From NCBI GenBank assembly GCA_030066595.1, contig JASJBI010000009.1, forward strand, positions 87,259 to 151,258: DNA of 64,000 nt. Direction: 5' to 3'. The notes below the pieces were generated by a model. That model made no database searches and was not told the origin of the DNA. It saw nothing but the letters and a program-made list of their open reading frames with translations. The stretch comes from Alphaproteobacteria bacterium. GTDB lineage: Bacteria > Pseudomonadota > Alphaproteobacteria > JAJFFI01. Position numbers and translations under genes: made by a program. This document shows positions 8,765 through 20,843 of this stretch, piece by piece. How positions within the stretch are numbered: position 1 is the first letter of the stretch; the number at the start of each line of letters is the position of its first letter.

Positions 8765-9577
8765 TCAGATTCCTGCCCTTTCATTTAGGCCACGCTGGAG
8801 CGCCACGAGGCCATCGGGCGTTCCGACATCGATGACCGGGCGGTCAGAGACGGGCTCCGCCACCACCCGCAGCCCGTCGTCGATCGCCGCCAGAATGACG
8901 TGGCCGACGAAGTGCTCGGCCTCCCGCCCGCGCTCGGCAAGGGTGCGCAGGTAGCGGTGCAGGAACTCGGTGAAGGTCGGGCGCCAAGCCGCGATCGCCC
9001 AGCACCGGGTGAGCGCGGTTTTGGCCGGCTTGATCTCGATTCCGGTCACGGCGCCCTGGCCGTCCACCGCGACCATGTCGACCAGGCTCGGCGTGTCCGT
9101 GGGGAACAGGCCCAGCACCACATCGGCGTCCCGCGCAGTCAATTGGTTCAGGCAAATGCGAAAAGCGTCCGGCGCGTCGAACACCATGTCGGGAAAGCCG
9201 AGCGCGATATGGTAGCCGCGGACGTAGGGATAGGCGACGTCCAAGGTGTAGGGCACGCCAACCGGCCCATCTTTGAGGAGATATCCGATCGGCATGCCGA
9301 TGCCTGCTCCGTCGCCGAGATAGGCGGGAATGTCCCATTTACCGTCCCGAATGATGACGAAGGCACGCGCCACGCCGGAGGCCTGCATGTTGCCAAGCAG
9401 GCAGTCACAGACGGCCCGGGAGCGGACCACGCGGCCGCCCTCCTCCACCTGCGTCCCGACGGGGTAGAGTTCCTTGCTGAACGGCATCGGGGCAAGCCTG
9501 GTGGCCCGGCCGGCAGCCGGGACCAGCCCGATCAGCTCGATATCGCCTGTCTTGGGGGGGTCGTCCATGGCCGCCAT
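8765..9577 (-). CDS. RmlA/GalU-like sugar-phosphate nucleotidyltransferase
   Basis: A 270-residue nucleotidyltransferase-fold protein. The N-terminal loop LVPAAGRATRLAPMPFSKEL (about residues 18-37) is a variant of the GxGTRLxPxTxxxPKxL signature of enzymes that join NTP and a sugar-1-phosphate. Later Asp residues (FPTDTPSLVDM, VIDVGTPDGL) are as expected for the metal and sugar sites. It should make an NDP-sugar for cell-surface polysaccharide in the cytoplasm. The Thr of the usual loop is Pro-Met here, so the exact substrates cannot be inferred. Single gene, no glycan genes nearby. Confidence 0.75.
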   Translation of the reverse strand: MAAMDDPPKTGDIELIGLVPAAGRATRLAPMPFSKELYPVGTQVEEGGRVVRSRAVCDCLLGNMQASGVARAFVIIRDGKWDIPAYLGDGAGIGMPIGYLLKDGPVGVPYTLDVAYPYVRGYHIALGFPDMVFDAPDAFRICLNQLTARDADVVLGLFPTDTPSLVDMVAVDGQGAVTGIEIKPAKTALTRCWAIAAWRPTFTEFLHRYLRTLAERGREAEHFVGHVILAAIDDGLRVVAEPVSDRPVIDVGTPDGLVALQRGLNERAGI

Positions 9578-9814
9578 CCGCTTGCCGTGCCAGTTGCGAT
9601 CCGCTTAGCGGCTCTAGTTTAACATTTCCTTTGGGAAATCCTGGCGACGCGCGGCGAGGCAGCCTTCACCGGCAGGAGCGCCAACGGATTCGCGGCTGCG
9701 GCGCGGTTCAGGCCCATGGCCCCGCCGGCCGCGATCCTGGCGCGTTCGATGTCCGGAATGCGCGCGCCGCGCCGATCTGGTGCGCCGCGTCACAAGTGGC
9801 GAAGCCTCGGGCGC

Positions 9815-12559
<2,745 letters not shown>

Positions 12560-12754
12560 GGATCGTCCTGATTACTCATGAAGAACAAAAATGCGCGGAG
12601 TCCAACAATTTGACCCCAGATGACACATAGGCGGGCGACGGGAGCCTGTCAACGACCGCGCTTCGGTGAACCCGCTGCGCCTGTTGGCGACCGGCGACTT
12701 GTCTGGCGATCATTGATGTGCGATATGGGCAGGGGTTTAGGGGGCTGCGAGACG

Positions 12755-13867
12755 ATGCGGAAATCGCTCCCTGGCGGCTCCGGGGCCAGGGCACTTCGAA
12801 TGGTGAATGGCACGGTGGCTGGCATTGCGGCGAGCGCGTTCGTCGCTGGTGCGGTTCTGGTGTTCCTGATCCTGGGCGTCGGTGCCCCTCCACCCATTTC
12901 TGACATCAGCGAAATCACCCCTGCTGCGGGCGGCGGTGGGTCGCTCGGTGGCGGGACGGAGGGGGGCAACCCGCCGGCGGCGCCGGACCCGCAAGAGGCC
13001 GAGGAAGATCCCAGGAACCGGGTGGTCGCGATCGTGGATGGCGCCGCGCTTCGACTGAACGATCTCGAGGCGTACAAGCAGATGATGCCGTCGGAGCTGC
13101 GCGAGCTTCCGGTCAACGTGATTTACGCTCCCTTGCTCGAACAAGCGATCACCGGCGAGGTGCTGGCGGCAGCGGGCCGCAAGCTCAGGCTCGACAAGGC
13201 GGCGAACGTGCGCAATCGCGTCGCCTTTATCGAAGACCGTCTGATCCAAAGCGCCTATCTGGCGCGCCTGGCGGAAGAGGCGCGGCAGGCGCCGGTCGCG
13301 GACGAGCAGATCCAGGAGCGCTATCTCGCGTTCCTCGAGGCCTACGAGGCCGAGGACGAGGTCCGCGCCCGGCATATTCTGCTCAAGACCCGCCAGGACG
13401 CCATGGAGGTGATCGGGCAACTGGAGAAGGGCGGCGATTTCGCCGAACTGGCGAAAAAGAAGTCGACCGGCCCGTCGGCGGCCTATGGCGGTGATCTTGG
13501 CTACTTTTCCTATGGGGAAATGGAAACGCCCTTTGCGGACGCGGCCTTCGCGCTCAAGACCGGGGCGTTCACCCGCCAACCCGTCAAGACCAAGTTCGGC
13601 TGGCATGTCATCATTGTCGAGGACCGGCGCAAGAAGGGGCCGCCAGCACTCGACGAGATGCGCGACAAGCTCGCCGAAAAGATCGCCCAGGAGAAGGTGC
13701 AGGCGTCCATCGATAGCCTGCGCAGCGCCGTGGCGATCGAGCGCTACAATCCGGATGGCTCGCCGATGAAAACGCTGCCGGCCGATAAGAGCGTGCAGTC
13801 ACAAAGCGGCGCGCCCGAGGGTTCGTCCGCCGAGCCTCTGACCTATCCGAACAGCCAAGCCGACTAG
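12755..13867 (+). CDS. Membrane-anchored parvulin-type peptidyl-prolyl isomerase
   Basis: About 370 residues. The start chosen is ATG 12755, which gives a basic N-terminus and one hydrophobic anchor at about residues 20-43; the frame stays open upstream. A Gly/Pro/Ala linker follows, then a SurA/PrsA-like chaperone region (about 85-215), then a parvulin rotamase domain with VRARHILLKTRQDA, GGDLGYFSYGEMETPFADAA and KTKFGWHVIIV. It would help fold exported proteins in the periplasm, which fits its position divergent from secA. argJ follows after 18 bases and may be in the same transcript. The C-terminal 40 residues are low in complexity. Confidence 0.85.
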   Translation: MRKSLPGGSGARALRMVNGTVAGIAASAFVAGAVLVFLILGVGAPPPISDISEITPAAGGGGSLGGGTEGGNPPAAPDPQEAEEDPRNRVVAIVDGAALRLNDLEAYKQMMPSELRELPVNVIYAPLLEQAITGEVLAAAGRKLRLDKAANVRNRVAFIEDRLIQSAYLARLAEEARQAPVADEQIQERYLAFLEAYEAEDEVRARHILLKTRQDAMEVIGQLEKGGDFAELAKKKSTGPSAAYGGDLGYFSYGEMETPFADAAFALKTGAFTRQPVKTKFGWHVIIVEDRRKKGPPALDEMRDKLAEKIAQEKVQASIDSLRSAVAIERYNPDGSPMKTLPADKSVQSQSGAPEGSSAEPLTYPNSQAD

Positions 13868-13885
13868 CTGGAAAGAAGAACCGTC

Positions 13886-15136
13886 ATGTCGGTTTCTACG
13901 CCAAGCAGGCCGGAGCCCGGCCCTTTGGCGCCGGCGCGGTTCCCCGAGCTGCCGGCGGTTGCCGGCGTGCGCCTCGGGGCGACGGCCTGCGGCGTACGCT
14001 ATCCCGGACGCACCGATCTGTGTCTGATGACGTTCGATCCGGCGGCCTCGATCGCTGGCGTGCTGACCCGGTCGCGTACCGCGGCGGCGCCGGTGGACTG
14101 GTGCCGGGCGCGGCTGCCGACCGGCCGGGTGCGGGCGATCGTCGTGAACTCGGGCAACGCGAACGCCTTCACCGGCCGCGCCGGATGGGAGTCGGTGGTG
14201 CGTATCGCTGCCAAGGTGGCCAAGGTGGTGGGCTGCGCCAAGGAGGAGGTGTTCGTCGCCTCGACGGGCGTGATCGGCGAGCCGCTGCCGGACCAGGTCA
14301 TCACCGATTCGATTGCCGGCCTGTTCGAGACCGTTACGCCGAAGAGCTGGCAGCCCGCCGCAGAGGCGATCATGACCACGGACCTGTTCCCAAAGGGCGC
14401 CACGCGGCGGGCGGAAATCGCCGGCGTGCCGGTCACCCTCAACGGCATCGCCAAGGGCTCGGGCATGATTGCGCCGGATATGGCGACCATGTTGGCCTTC
14501 GTCGTCACCGACGCGACCCTGCCGGGGCCCATTCTGCAGTCCCTGTTGAACCGCGCCAACGAGCGTTCGTTCAATGCGATCACGGTGGACGGGGACACCT
14601 CGACCAGCGACACCGTGCTGCTGGCGGCCACCGGCGAGGCGGTCAATCCGCTGGTCACCCACGCTGCCGACCCCCGGCTCAAGCGCTTCCGCACCGCGCT
14701 CGAGCACCTGATGATCGATTTGGCGCAGCAGGTCGTTCGCGACGGTGAGGGCGCCAGCAAGTTCGTCACCATCACCGTGACCGGCGCAGCCTCCGCGCGC
14801 GCGGCCCGCCGGATCGGCCTTGCCGTCGGCGGCTCACCGCTGGTCAAGACGGCGATCGCCGGCGAGGACGCCAACTGGGGCCGCATCGTCATGGCGGTGG
14901 GCAAGGCGGGCGAGAAGGCCGACCGGGACCGTCTGGCCATCCGGATCGGCGGCGTGACGGTCGCCGACAAGGGCGAGCGCGTGCCGGGCTATGACGAAGC
15001 CCCGGTCGCCGCCCACATGCGAGGCCGGGAGATCGAGATCGAGGTGGACGTGGGCGTCGGCCGGGGCCGGGCCACGGTCTGGACCTGCGATCTGACCCAC
15101 GGCTATATCACCATCAATGCCGACTACCGCACCTGA
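13886..15136 (+). CDS. argJ: Bifunctional ornithine acetyltransferase / N-acetylglutamate synthase
   Basis: A 416-residue ArgJ. The autocleavage site KGSGMIAPDMATML is present, with cleavage expected between Ala200 and the nucleophile Thr201, giving alpha and beta chains. The enzyme moves the acetyl group from N-acetylornithine to glutamate and so makes the arginine pathway cyclic; some members also use acetyl-CoA. Conserved ANWGRIVMAVGK and the C-terminal GYITINADYRT are present. Its 3' end overlaps the GNAT gene by 20 bases, which suggests one operon argJ-GNAT-mutT. Confidence 0.96.
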   Translation: MSVSTPSRPEPGPLAPARFPELPAVAGVRLGATACGVRYPGRTDLCLMTFDPAASIAGVLTRSRTAAAPVDWCRARLPTGRVRAIVVNSGNANAFTGRAGWESVVRIAAKVAKVVGCAKEEVFVASTGVIGEPLPDQVITDSIAGLFETVTPKSWQPAAEAIMTTDLFPKGATRRAEIAGVPVTLNGIAKGSGMIAPDMATMLAFVVTDATLPGPILQSLLNRANERSFNAITVDGDTSTSDTVLLAATGEAVNPLVTHAADPRLKRFRTALEHLMIDLAQQVVRDGEGASKFVTITVTGAASARAARRIGLAVGGSPLVKTAIAGEDANWGRIVMAVGKAGEKADRDRLAIRIGGVTVADKGERVPGYDEAPVAAHMRGREIEIEVDVGVGRGRATVWTCDLTHGYITINADYRT

Positions 15137-15674
15137 CCCATCCGGAGCGCAGCCGTCACTGACCGGCGACCGGCTGCGGCTGCGTCCCCTCACGGAGGCG
15201 GACCTGCCCGCGATGGCCGAGTTGGCCAACGACAGGGAGCTCGCCGAGCGCACCGCGCGCATTCCCCATCCCTATGGCCTCGAGGACGCGCGGGGGTTTT
15301 TTAAGATGCAGCAGCGAGGCGGGGAGTCGGTCTTCGCCATCGAACGCAGCGCCGATCGCAGCTTTCTGGGATTGATCGGGCTCGTCTTTCCGAACGGCGA
15401 GCTGCCGCCCAGCCTGGGCTTCTGGCTCGGCCGGCCCTACTGGAACCAGGGCTACATGACCGAGGCGATCGGCCTCGTTCTGGACTACGCCTTCACCCAG
15501 CTGGACGCGGCCTCGGTGCGGGCCGAAGCCTTTCTCGACAACGCCGCCTCGATACGGGTTCAGGAGAAGGCGGGCATGACCTATATCGGCCGCGACGTTC
15601 AGGCGGCGCCGGCGCGTGGCGGCGACCGCGACGTGGAGGTGCGCGAGATCCGGCGCGAGGCCTGGCGGCCATGA
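15117..15674 (+). CDS. GNAT acetyltransferase, RimJ/RimL type
   Basis: A 185-residue GCN5-related N-acetyltransferase: LRLRPLTEADLPAMAEL is the first strand and helix, GFWLGRPYWNQGYMTEAIG holds the acetyl-CoA pyrophosphate loop region, and AEAFLDNAASIRVQEKAGM is the last conserved helix. The pattern is that of RimJ/RimL enzymes, which acetylate protein N-termini or small amines. The gene overlaps argJ by 20 bases and mutT by 4 bases. The real acceptor is not predictable. Confidence 0.85.
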   Translation: MPTTAPDPSGAQPSLTGDRLRLRPLTEADLPAMAELANDRELAERTARIPHPYGLEDARGFFKMQQRGGESVFAIERSADRSFLGLIGLVFPNGELPPSLGFWLGRPYWNQGYMTEAIGLVLDYAFTQLDAASVRAEAFLDNAASIRVQEKAGMTYIGRDVQAAPARGGDRDVEVREIRREAWRP

Positions 15675-16078
15675 CCGGCGGGCCCGTGATGCTGGTCGCC
15701 GCGGTGGCGTTGATCGACCGGGACGGCCGCGTCTTGCTGCAGCAGCGTCCGGCGGATAAGCACCTGGGCGGGCTCTGGGAGTTTCCGGGCGGCAAGCTCG
15801 CGGACGGCGAGACGCCCGAGGCGGCGCTGATCCGCGAGCTGCGCGAGGAGTTGGGCGTCGACACGGAGGAGAGCTGCCTGGCCCCGTTCACCTTCGCCTC
15901 GCACCGCTATGACGACTTCCATCTTCTGATGCCGCTCTATGTCTGCCGGGTCTGGAAGGGCGTCGTGACGCCCCACGAGGGCCAGGCCGTCAAATGGGTG
16001 CGCCCGCGTGACATGAGCGACTACCCGATGCCGCCCGCGGACGAGCCCCTGGTCGCCATGCTGAGGGACTTGCTCTGA
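15671..16078 (+). CDS. mutT: 8-oxo-dGTP diphosphatase (Nudix, MutT type)
   Basis: A 135-residue Nudix hydrolase with an exact Nudix box at residues 41-62 (GKLADGE then REL-REELG), which binds the catalytic magnesium. Length and the RPADKHLGGLWEFPGG lead-in are as in MutT, which removes 8-oxo-dGTP from the nucleotide pool to prevent mutation. It is the last gene of the argJ-GNAT-mutT run, overlapping the GNAT gene by the ATGA junction. Confidence 0.9.
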   Translation: MTGGPVMLVAAVALIDRDGRVLLQQRPADKHLGGLWEFPGGKLADGETPEAALIRELREELGVDTEESCLAPFTFASHRYDDFHLLMPLYVCRVWKGVVTPHEGQAVKWVRPRDMSDYPMPPADEPLVAMLRDLL

Positions 16079-16203
16079 TAGGCAAAGCAAGGTCGGTCAG
16101 AAATGACTTTGCCCGCGGCATGGCCGAGCGCGGCCGTTCAATCGCGGTCGGGAATCGGGCGCTTCCGTGGTAGGATCGTGGTGGGCTAGTGAGGAGGTGA
16201 CAG

Positions 16204-17013
16204 ATGCCGATCTTCCTAGACCGTCACGATGTGGGAGAAGCGACCGCAGAAGACGTTGCAAAGCTGCACGTCAAGGACTTGGCGATCCAAGACGATTACG
16301 GCGTCAAGTTCCTGACCTATTGGTACGATGCGGAACGCCGAACGACGTTCTGCCTCGTCGATGCACCGGACAAGGAGACGGCGGACAGGGTCCATGCGGA
16401 GGCGCATGGGCATATCTCCAACGAGATGATCGCGGTGGATCTGTCGGCCGTCGAGGCCTTCTTGGGGCGCATCCAGGATCCTCCTTCGGCCGCGACGGAG
16501 CCGCTCGAGGACTCGGCCTTCCGAGCCATCATGTTCACGGACATTGTTGGGTCGACGGAAATGACCGCCCAGCTCGGAGACACGATGGCGATGGAACTCG
16601 TCAAGGCGCACGACGCGATCGTACGGCGCTGTTTGGAGACCCACGGCGGCGCTGAGGTAAAGCATCTTGGCGATGGCATCATGGCATCGTTCGATGGCGT
16701 TCCTGCCTCGGCGGCGTGTGCGGTCGCCATTCAGCGAGAGCTGGAGTCCTACAATCAAGGCGGCGATATCCCCATCCGTGTTCGGATCGGCATCCATGCC
16801 GGCGAGCCCGTCGAAGAGAGCAATGATCTGTTCGGTTCGGCAGTGCAGATGGCATCTCGCATATGCGGCATCAGCCAGGCGGGAGGCATCCTCGTGTCGG
16901 CCGAGGTCGAGGAGGCCTGCGCCGGCGCCGACCTGCGGTTTGAGCCAATGGGCCCACAGACCCTGAAGGGATTTTCGGAGCCCGTTCAGCTCTATTCGCT
17001 GGTTCCGGCATAG
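16204..17013 (+). CDS. DUF4242 domain fused to a class III adenylate/guanylate cyclase
   Basis: A 269-residue two-domain protein with a strong ribosome site (GAGGAGGTGA). Residues 1-85 (PIFLDRHDV.. to [15 protein letters not shown]) fit DUF4242, a ferredoxin-like fold family in which some members bind nickel. Residues 105-268 are a class III cyclase: metal Asp113 in [10 protein letters not shown] and Asp157 in LGDGIMASF, and purine-contact Lys153. The position usually held by the transition-state Asn is Gln215 (AVQMASR), with Arg219 kept. It should make cAMP (or cGMP) in the cytoplasm, possibly gated by what the DUF4242 domain binds. Single gene between mutT and hisI. Confidence 0.85.
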   Translation: MPIFLDRHDVGEATAEDVAKLHVKDLAIQDDYGVKFLTYWYDAERRTTFCLVDAPDKETADRVHAEAHGHISNEMIAVDLSAVEAFLGRIQDPPSAATEPLEDSAFRAIMFTDIVGSTEMTAQLGDTMAMELVKAHDAIVRRCLETHGGAEVKHLGDGIMASFDGVPASAACAVAIQRELESYNQGGDIPIRVRIGIHAGEPVEESNDLFGSAVQMASRICGISQAGGILVSAEVEEACAGADLRFEPMGPQTLKGFSEPVQLYSLVPA

Positions 17014-17144
17014 GGGGCCCTGGCGGCAGTCTTGCCCCGAGGCCGGTTGCGGAGGCCACCACCGTTCCTTGTCAGGCCAGCCGGCGGTCCTTACATTCCG
17101 TAGAGTACCGGCGCAGGCACGCTGGGCTGACAAAGGATAGAATC

Positions 17145-17630
17145 GTGACCTCGAAGACACCGGATTTTGCGGCCCGCGAGACGGTCGAACAGGTCGAGGA
17201 GGGCGATCGCCTCGCCCCCAAATTCGACGCCGATGGCTTGATCCCCGTGGTCACCACGGCGGCCGGGACCGGCGAAGTCTTGATGCTCGGCTATATGAAC
17301 GCCGAGGCGCTGGCCAAGACCATCGAGACCGGCGAGGCGCACTATTGGAGCCGCTCGCGCCAGGTGCTCTGGCACAAGGGCGCGACCAGCGGCCTGGTCC
17401 AGAGGGTGGTCGAGATGCGCATCGACGACGACCAGGACGCGGTATGGCTGCAGGTCGAGATCCCCGGCGACGCGAGCTGCCATGTGGGCTACCGCTCCTG
17501 CTTCTACCGCTCGGTGCCGACCGGCTCGAACTTCGCCGGCGGCGCGGTGAAGCTCACCTTCGAAGAGACCGAGAAGACCTTCGACCCGAAACAGGTCTAC
17601 GGCGACGCGCCCAACCCGACGCGGCTGTAA
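17145..17630 (+). CDS. hisI: Phosphoribosyl-AMP cyclohydrolase
   Basis: A 161-residue single-domain HisI beginning at GTG 17145 with AAAGGA before it. It opens the purine ring of PR-AMP in histidine synthesis. [18 protein letters not shown] and [14 protein letters not shown] carry the conserved Lys, His and zinc-binding Cys112 and Cys119. In the metal loop the first Cys of the classical DCDxD is replaced, giving Asp94-Asp95-Asp96-x-Asp98, so one zinc ligand differs from the textbook enzyme. The C-terminus ([19 protein letters not shown]) is duplicated as a remnant at 28204-28294. Confidence 0.95.
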   Translation: MTSKTPDFAARETVEQVEEGDRLAPKFDADGLIPVVTTAAGTGEVLMLGYMNAEALAKTIETGEAHYWSRSRQVLWHKGATSGLVQRVVEMRIDDDQDAVWLQVEIPGDASCHVGYRSCFYRSVPTGSNFAGGAVKLTFEETEKTFDPKQVYGDAPNPTRL

Positions 17631-17670
17631 CGCCGCTGTGCCGTAGACCTGCCTTCGATCTCTGCGCCAA

Positions 17671-17780
17671 GGGCCGCTGAGCGGCCCTCACCGGCCGTCG
17701 AGGGCAGCCGTTTTGCACTTCGAAGATTTGCCATTGCCGGATCCCTCGCCGAAGCCATCCGGCATTCCGGCGAGGGATCG
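17671..17780. terminator. Two hairpins between convergent hisI and dctM
   Basis: GGGCCGC-TGA-GCGGCCC is a perfect stem at 17671-17687. A second stem has 13-base arms at 17739-17751 and 17768-17780 (GGATCCCTCGCCG and its near-complement, 12 of 13 paired). Neither is followed by a strong T-run, but the position between two convergent genes makes bidirectional termination likely. Confidence 0.55.
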
Positions 17781-17822
17781 TTGATGTCATCGGCTGGCGG
17801 CGATCTCTGGTCTTCGCAACAG

Positions 17823-19139
17823 CTACATCGAGGCCACAAGCCATAGCGATAGGCCGGGCACGAAGATCAGCAGCGCCAGCCGAAAGATATCTGCGATCCA
17901 GAACGGCAGCACGCCACGGAAGATCGTGCCAAGCGGCACGTTGCGCAGCACGCCTTTCAGCACAAAGACGTTCATGCCGACCGGCGGCGTAATCAGGCTG
18001 ATCTCGGTCACCACGACCACGATAATCGCGAACCAGATCAGCGCGTTCTCCGGGTCCGACAGGAGCTCGTAGCCGAAGTCCAGCTCGTACATCAGCGGGT
18101 AGAACACCGGCACCGTGAGCAGGATCATCGACAGGCTCTCCAGCACGCAGCCGAGCAGCAGGTAGATGGCGATGATCGCAGCGATCACCATCCAGGGTGA
18201 GAGCTCCGCATCGGTCACGAATCCAGCCAGCGCGTCCGGCAGCCCGGCAAAATTGATGAAGTTGGTGAACAGCTCGGCGCCGATGATCACCGCGAAGATC
18301 ATGGCGGTGGCCCGGATGCTTTCCAGGATCGCCTGAAACAGGCCCTTCATGTCGAGGGTGCGCAGCCCCAACGCGATCACCAGCGCCGCCCCCGCGCCCA
18401 TGCCCGCAGCCTCGGTCGGGGTGAAGAACCCGCCATAGATGCCGACCATGATGAACAAGAACAGCCCGATCACGCAGATCACGCCGATTCGGTCCGATCG
18501 GCTCATCGGTTCGGGTTCGGCCGCGTCGGGTGCCAGCGACGGGTTGAGTCTGACGGCGGCCATCACCGCCAGCAGATAGAACAGCACGCCAATGATGCCG
18601 GGAATCACCCCAGCGATGAACAGCTTGGCGATATTCGATTCGGTCAAGAGCCCGTAAATGATCAGGATCACGCTCGGCGGAATGAGAATTCCCAGCGTGC
18701 CGCCGGCGGCGATCGAACCGGTGGCGAGGCTGTCGGCATAGCCAAAGCGACGCATCGAGGGCATCGCCACCTTCGACATGGTCGCAGCCGTGGCAAGGGA
18801 GGAGCCGCACACGGCGGAGAACCCGCCACAGGACAGCACCGAGGCCATGGCCAACCCGCCGCGCAACCGCCCAAATGCCCGGTCGGCGGCGGCGAACAAC
18901 CCATGGGCCACACCAGACAGCGCCAACACATTGCCCATGAAGATGAAGAGTGGGATCACCGACAGCGAGTAGGACAGCGCCGTGTCGAACGCGACCTGAC
19001 CGGTCATCGCCCAGGCCGGCTCCCAGCCGCGCATCAACGCAAAACCGATGCCGCCGACCGCTGCCATGGCGAAGGCGATTGGCACCCGCAGCAGGATCAG
19101 GCCCAGAAGGATGCCGAAGCCGACGAGAGATTCAGTCAT
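17823..19139 (-). CDS. dctM: TRAP transporter large permease (DctM)
   Basis: A 438-residue DctM-type protein, almost all hydrophobic, with about 12 membrane helices; RVPIAFAMAAVGG, AAGGTLGILIPPSVILIIYG and ETEISLITPPVGMNVFVLKG-like stretches are family signatures. It is the substrate-translocating subunit of a sodium-driven TRAP uptake system in the inner membrane. ATG 19139 is chosen; it overlaps the DctQ gene by 8 bases. It is the last gene of the run that starts with fumarylacetoacetase at 25525, so an aromatic or related carboxylate is the likely cargo. Confidence 0.93.
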   Translation of the reverse strand: MTESLVGFGILLGLILLRVPIAFAMAAVGGIGFALMRGWEPAWAMTGQVAFDTALSYSLSVIPLFIFMGNVLALSGVAHGLFAAADRAFGRLRGGLAMASVLSCGGFSAVCGSSLATAATMSKVAMPSMRRFGYADSLATGSIAAGGTLGILIPPSVILIIYGLLTESNIAKLFIAGVIPGIIGVLFYLLAVMAAVRLNPSLAPDAAEPEPMSRSDRIGVICVIGLFLFIMVGIYGGFFTPTEAAGMGAGAALVIALGLRTLDMKGLFQAILESIRATAMIFAVIIGAELFTNFINFAGLPDALAGFVTDAELSPWMVIAAIIAIYLLLGCVLESLSMILLTVPVFYPLMYELDFGYELLSDPENALIWFAIIVVVVTEISLITPPVGMNVFVLKGVLRNVPLGTIFRGVLPFWIADIFRLALLIFVPGLSLWLVASM

Positions 19140-19695
19140 GGCTCCCCTCAGACCCGGTGTCGCTGGGAGTCTGCGCCGGATCGACCACGCCACGCAGGAA
19201 TGCGATGCCAGCGCTCAGCAAGCACGACACCGCCGCGAGATAGCCGAACGGCGCCAGCGGGATTGCCAAGGCGTTGGTCGTGGCGCCGTCGGCAGCCGCG
19301 CTGAGGGCATGGGAGAACAGCCGCCACGAGAAGGTCATGAGCAACGCCATCGAAAAGAAGCCTGCAAACAGGTTCAAGAGCTGGTTCGTGTTTTTGCCGA
19401 ACGCCATTTGCAGGAGATCGACCTCGACATGCTCGCGCCGCTCGGTCGTCAGCGGCAGAGCCGAGAACACGAGCGCCGCGAGCATGAGTTCGGTGATTTC
19501 GAAGGCGCCCGAGAGCGGCGCGTCGAGGAAATAGCGCCCCACCACATCGATGCAGGTGACGGCGACCAGGCAGAGAAGCAGGATCGCCGCGACGACGCCG
19601 AGCGTCCTTTCCAGCCAGCGGCCGAGGTTGTCGCCAAAGACGCCACCGAAACCGCCGTCGGTGACGGCGCGCCCTCTTCGCCCGAACGGGTCCAT
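19132..19695 (-). CDS. dctQ: TRAP transporter small permease (DctQ)
   Basis: A 187-residue four-helix membrane protein of the DctQ family. The helices lie at about residues 33-55, 70-82, 103-125 and 145-167, and CIDVVGRYFLDAPLSGAFEI followed by TTERREHVEVDLL are the family signature. It pairs with DctM to form the TRAP membrane complex. It is 2 bases after dctP and overlaps dctM by 8 bases, so all three are one transcription unit. Confidence 0.9.
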   Translation of the reverse strand: MDPFGRRGRAVTDGGFGGVFGDNLGRWLERTLGVVAAILLLCLVAVTCIDVVGRYFLDAPLSGAFEITELMLAALVFSALPLTTERREHVEVDLLQMAFGKNTNQLLNLFAGFFSMALLMTFSWRLFSHALSAAADGATTNALAIPLAPFGYLAAVSCLLSAGIAFLRGVVDPAQTPSDTGSEGSHD

Positions 19696-19697
19696 GT

Positions 19698-20735
19698 TTA
19701 GAACTCGACGCCGGAGGCTTTACGCAGCGACTTGAGCGCCGCTTCGCCGTCGAAGCCGTCCTTCTTGATCTCTGCCGACCACTCCGCCTCGTGTCTTGCG
19801 GCTATTCCCTTGACCGCGTCGAGGAGTTCTGGCGGCGCATCGTAGATCTCGATGCCGGCTTTCTCGATCTTGCCGATCGACTTTTCATCGGCGTCGTTCC
19901 ACGCCTTGCCCACGCGCTCGGCGAAAGCCTCCCCGGAGATCGCCTCGATCGCCGCCTGGTCCTTCGGCGAGATCTCCTTCCACTTGGCCTCGTTCATGAC
20001 CACGAACCAGGTGGTGTTGTAGAGTCCGCCCGGAACACGCATGGAGTATTTGAGGTCGTCCGTCAGCTTGAAGGCGGTCAGCGCCTCGTAGGTAAAGGTC
20101 ACGCCGTCGATCACGCCCCGCGAGAGCTTTTCGTAGACTTCGCCAGACGACATGAACAGGGTGGTCGCGCCGAGATCGCCCATCAGCTCGGCGATGTAGC
20201 CGCCGGGCGTGCGGATCTTAAGCCCCTTGAGGTCTTCGGCCTTTTCGATCTTGCGAACCTTGTTGTGCAGGATGCCGGGGCCGTGCACGAACAAGCCCAG
20301 AAGTTTGACGCCCTTATGCTCGGCCTGGGCATCCAGTGTCCCGGCATAGACATTCCAGAAGGCCTTTGAGGCGCTGACCGCGTCGTCGCCGATAAACGAG
20401 AACTGGCCGATCCGAGAGCGGGCGAAACGATCATCCTTGGTGAAGGAGTGCAGACCGTAGGTGATATCGGCCACACCGTCCGCGGCCATGTCGTAATGCG
20501 CCGGCGGCGGGCCGAGCGGCTTGGCGAGTACGCGGACCGTCACCCGGCCTTCGGTGACTTCCTTGACCTTCTTCGCCCAGGGCTTCATCGCGTTGACAGC
20601 GATCGGATGACGCGGCGGCAGCCAGGAAGACATCACGAGCTTCGTTTCGGCCATCGCCGGTCCCGCCAGAGCGGTCAGCAGCGTCGCCGCGGCCACGGTC
20701 ACAGTTGCGACGGAAGTTCTAAGGTTGATCGTCAT
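19698..20735 (-). CDS. dctP: TRAP transporter substrate-binding protein (DctP)
   Basis: A 345-residue periplasmic binding protein with a signal peptide (MTINLRTSVATVTVAAATLL.. cut after AMA at about residue 29). The DctP fold is recognisable by GLKIRTPGGYIAELMGDLGA (the Arg that usually grips the substrate carboxylate), MSSGEVYEKLSRGVIDGVT and the C-terminal helical part. It captures an organic acid for DctQM. The gene lies 108 bases after the VOC gene and likely shares its transcript, which links this transporter to the aromatic genes upstream. Confidence 0.92.
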   Translation of the reverse strand: MTINLRTSVATVTVAAATLLTALAGPAMAETKLVMSSWLPPRHPIAVNAMKPWAKKVKEVTEGRVTVRVLAKPLGPPPAHYDMAADGVADITYGLHSFTKDDRFARSRIGQFSFIGDDAVSASKAFWNVYAGTLDAQAEHKGVKLLGLFVHGPGILHNKVRKIEKAEDLKGLKIRTPGGYIAELMGDLGATTLFMSSGEVYEKLSRGVIDGVTFTYEALTAFKLTDDLKYSMRVPGGLYNTTWFVVMNEAKWKEISPKDQAAIEAISGEAFAERVGKAWNDADEKSIGKIEKAGIEIYDAPPELLDAVKGIAARHEAEWSAEIKKDGFDGEAALKSLRKASGVEF

Positions 20736-20843
20736 CGGTTCCTCCCCAGTTCGGCGCCACGGCGCCAGTTGATAGACACTATCCCACGGTTGGCTCCGGT
20801 TCGTCCCGGCCGCCGGACAGCGGAAAAAAGCGGTCCTTCGGGC

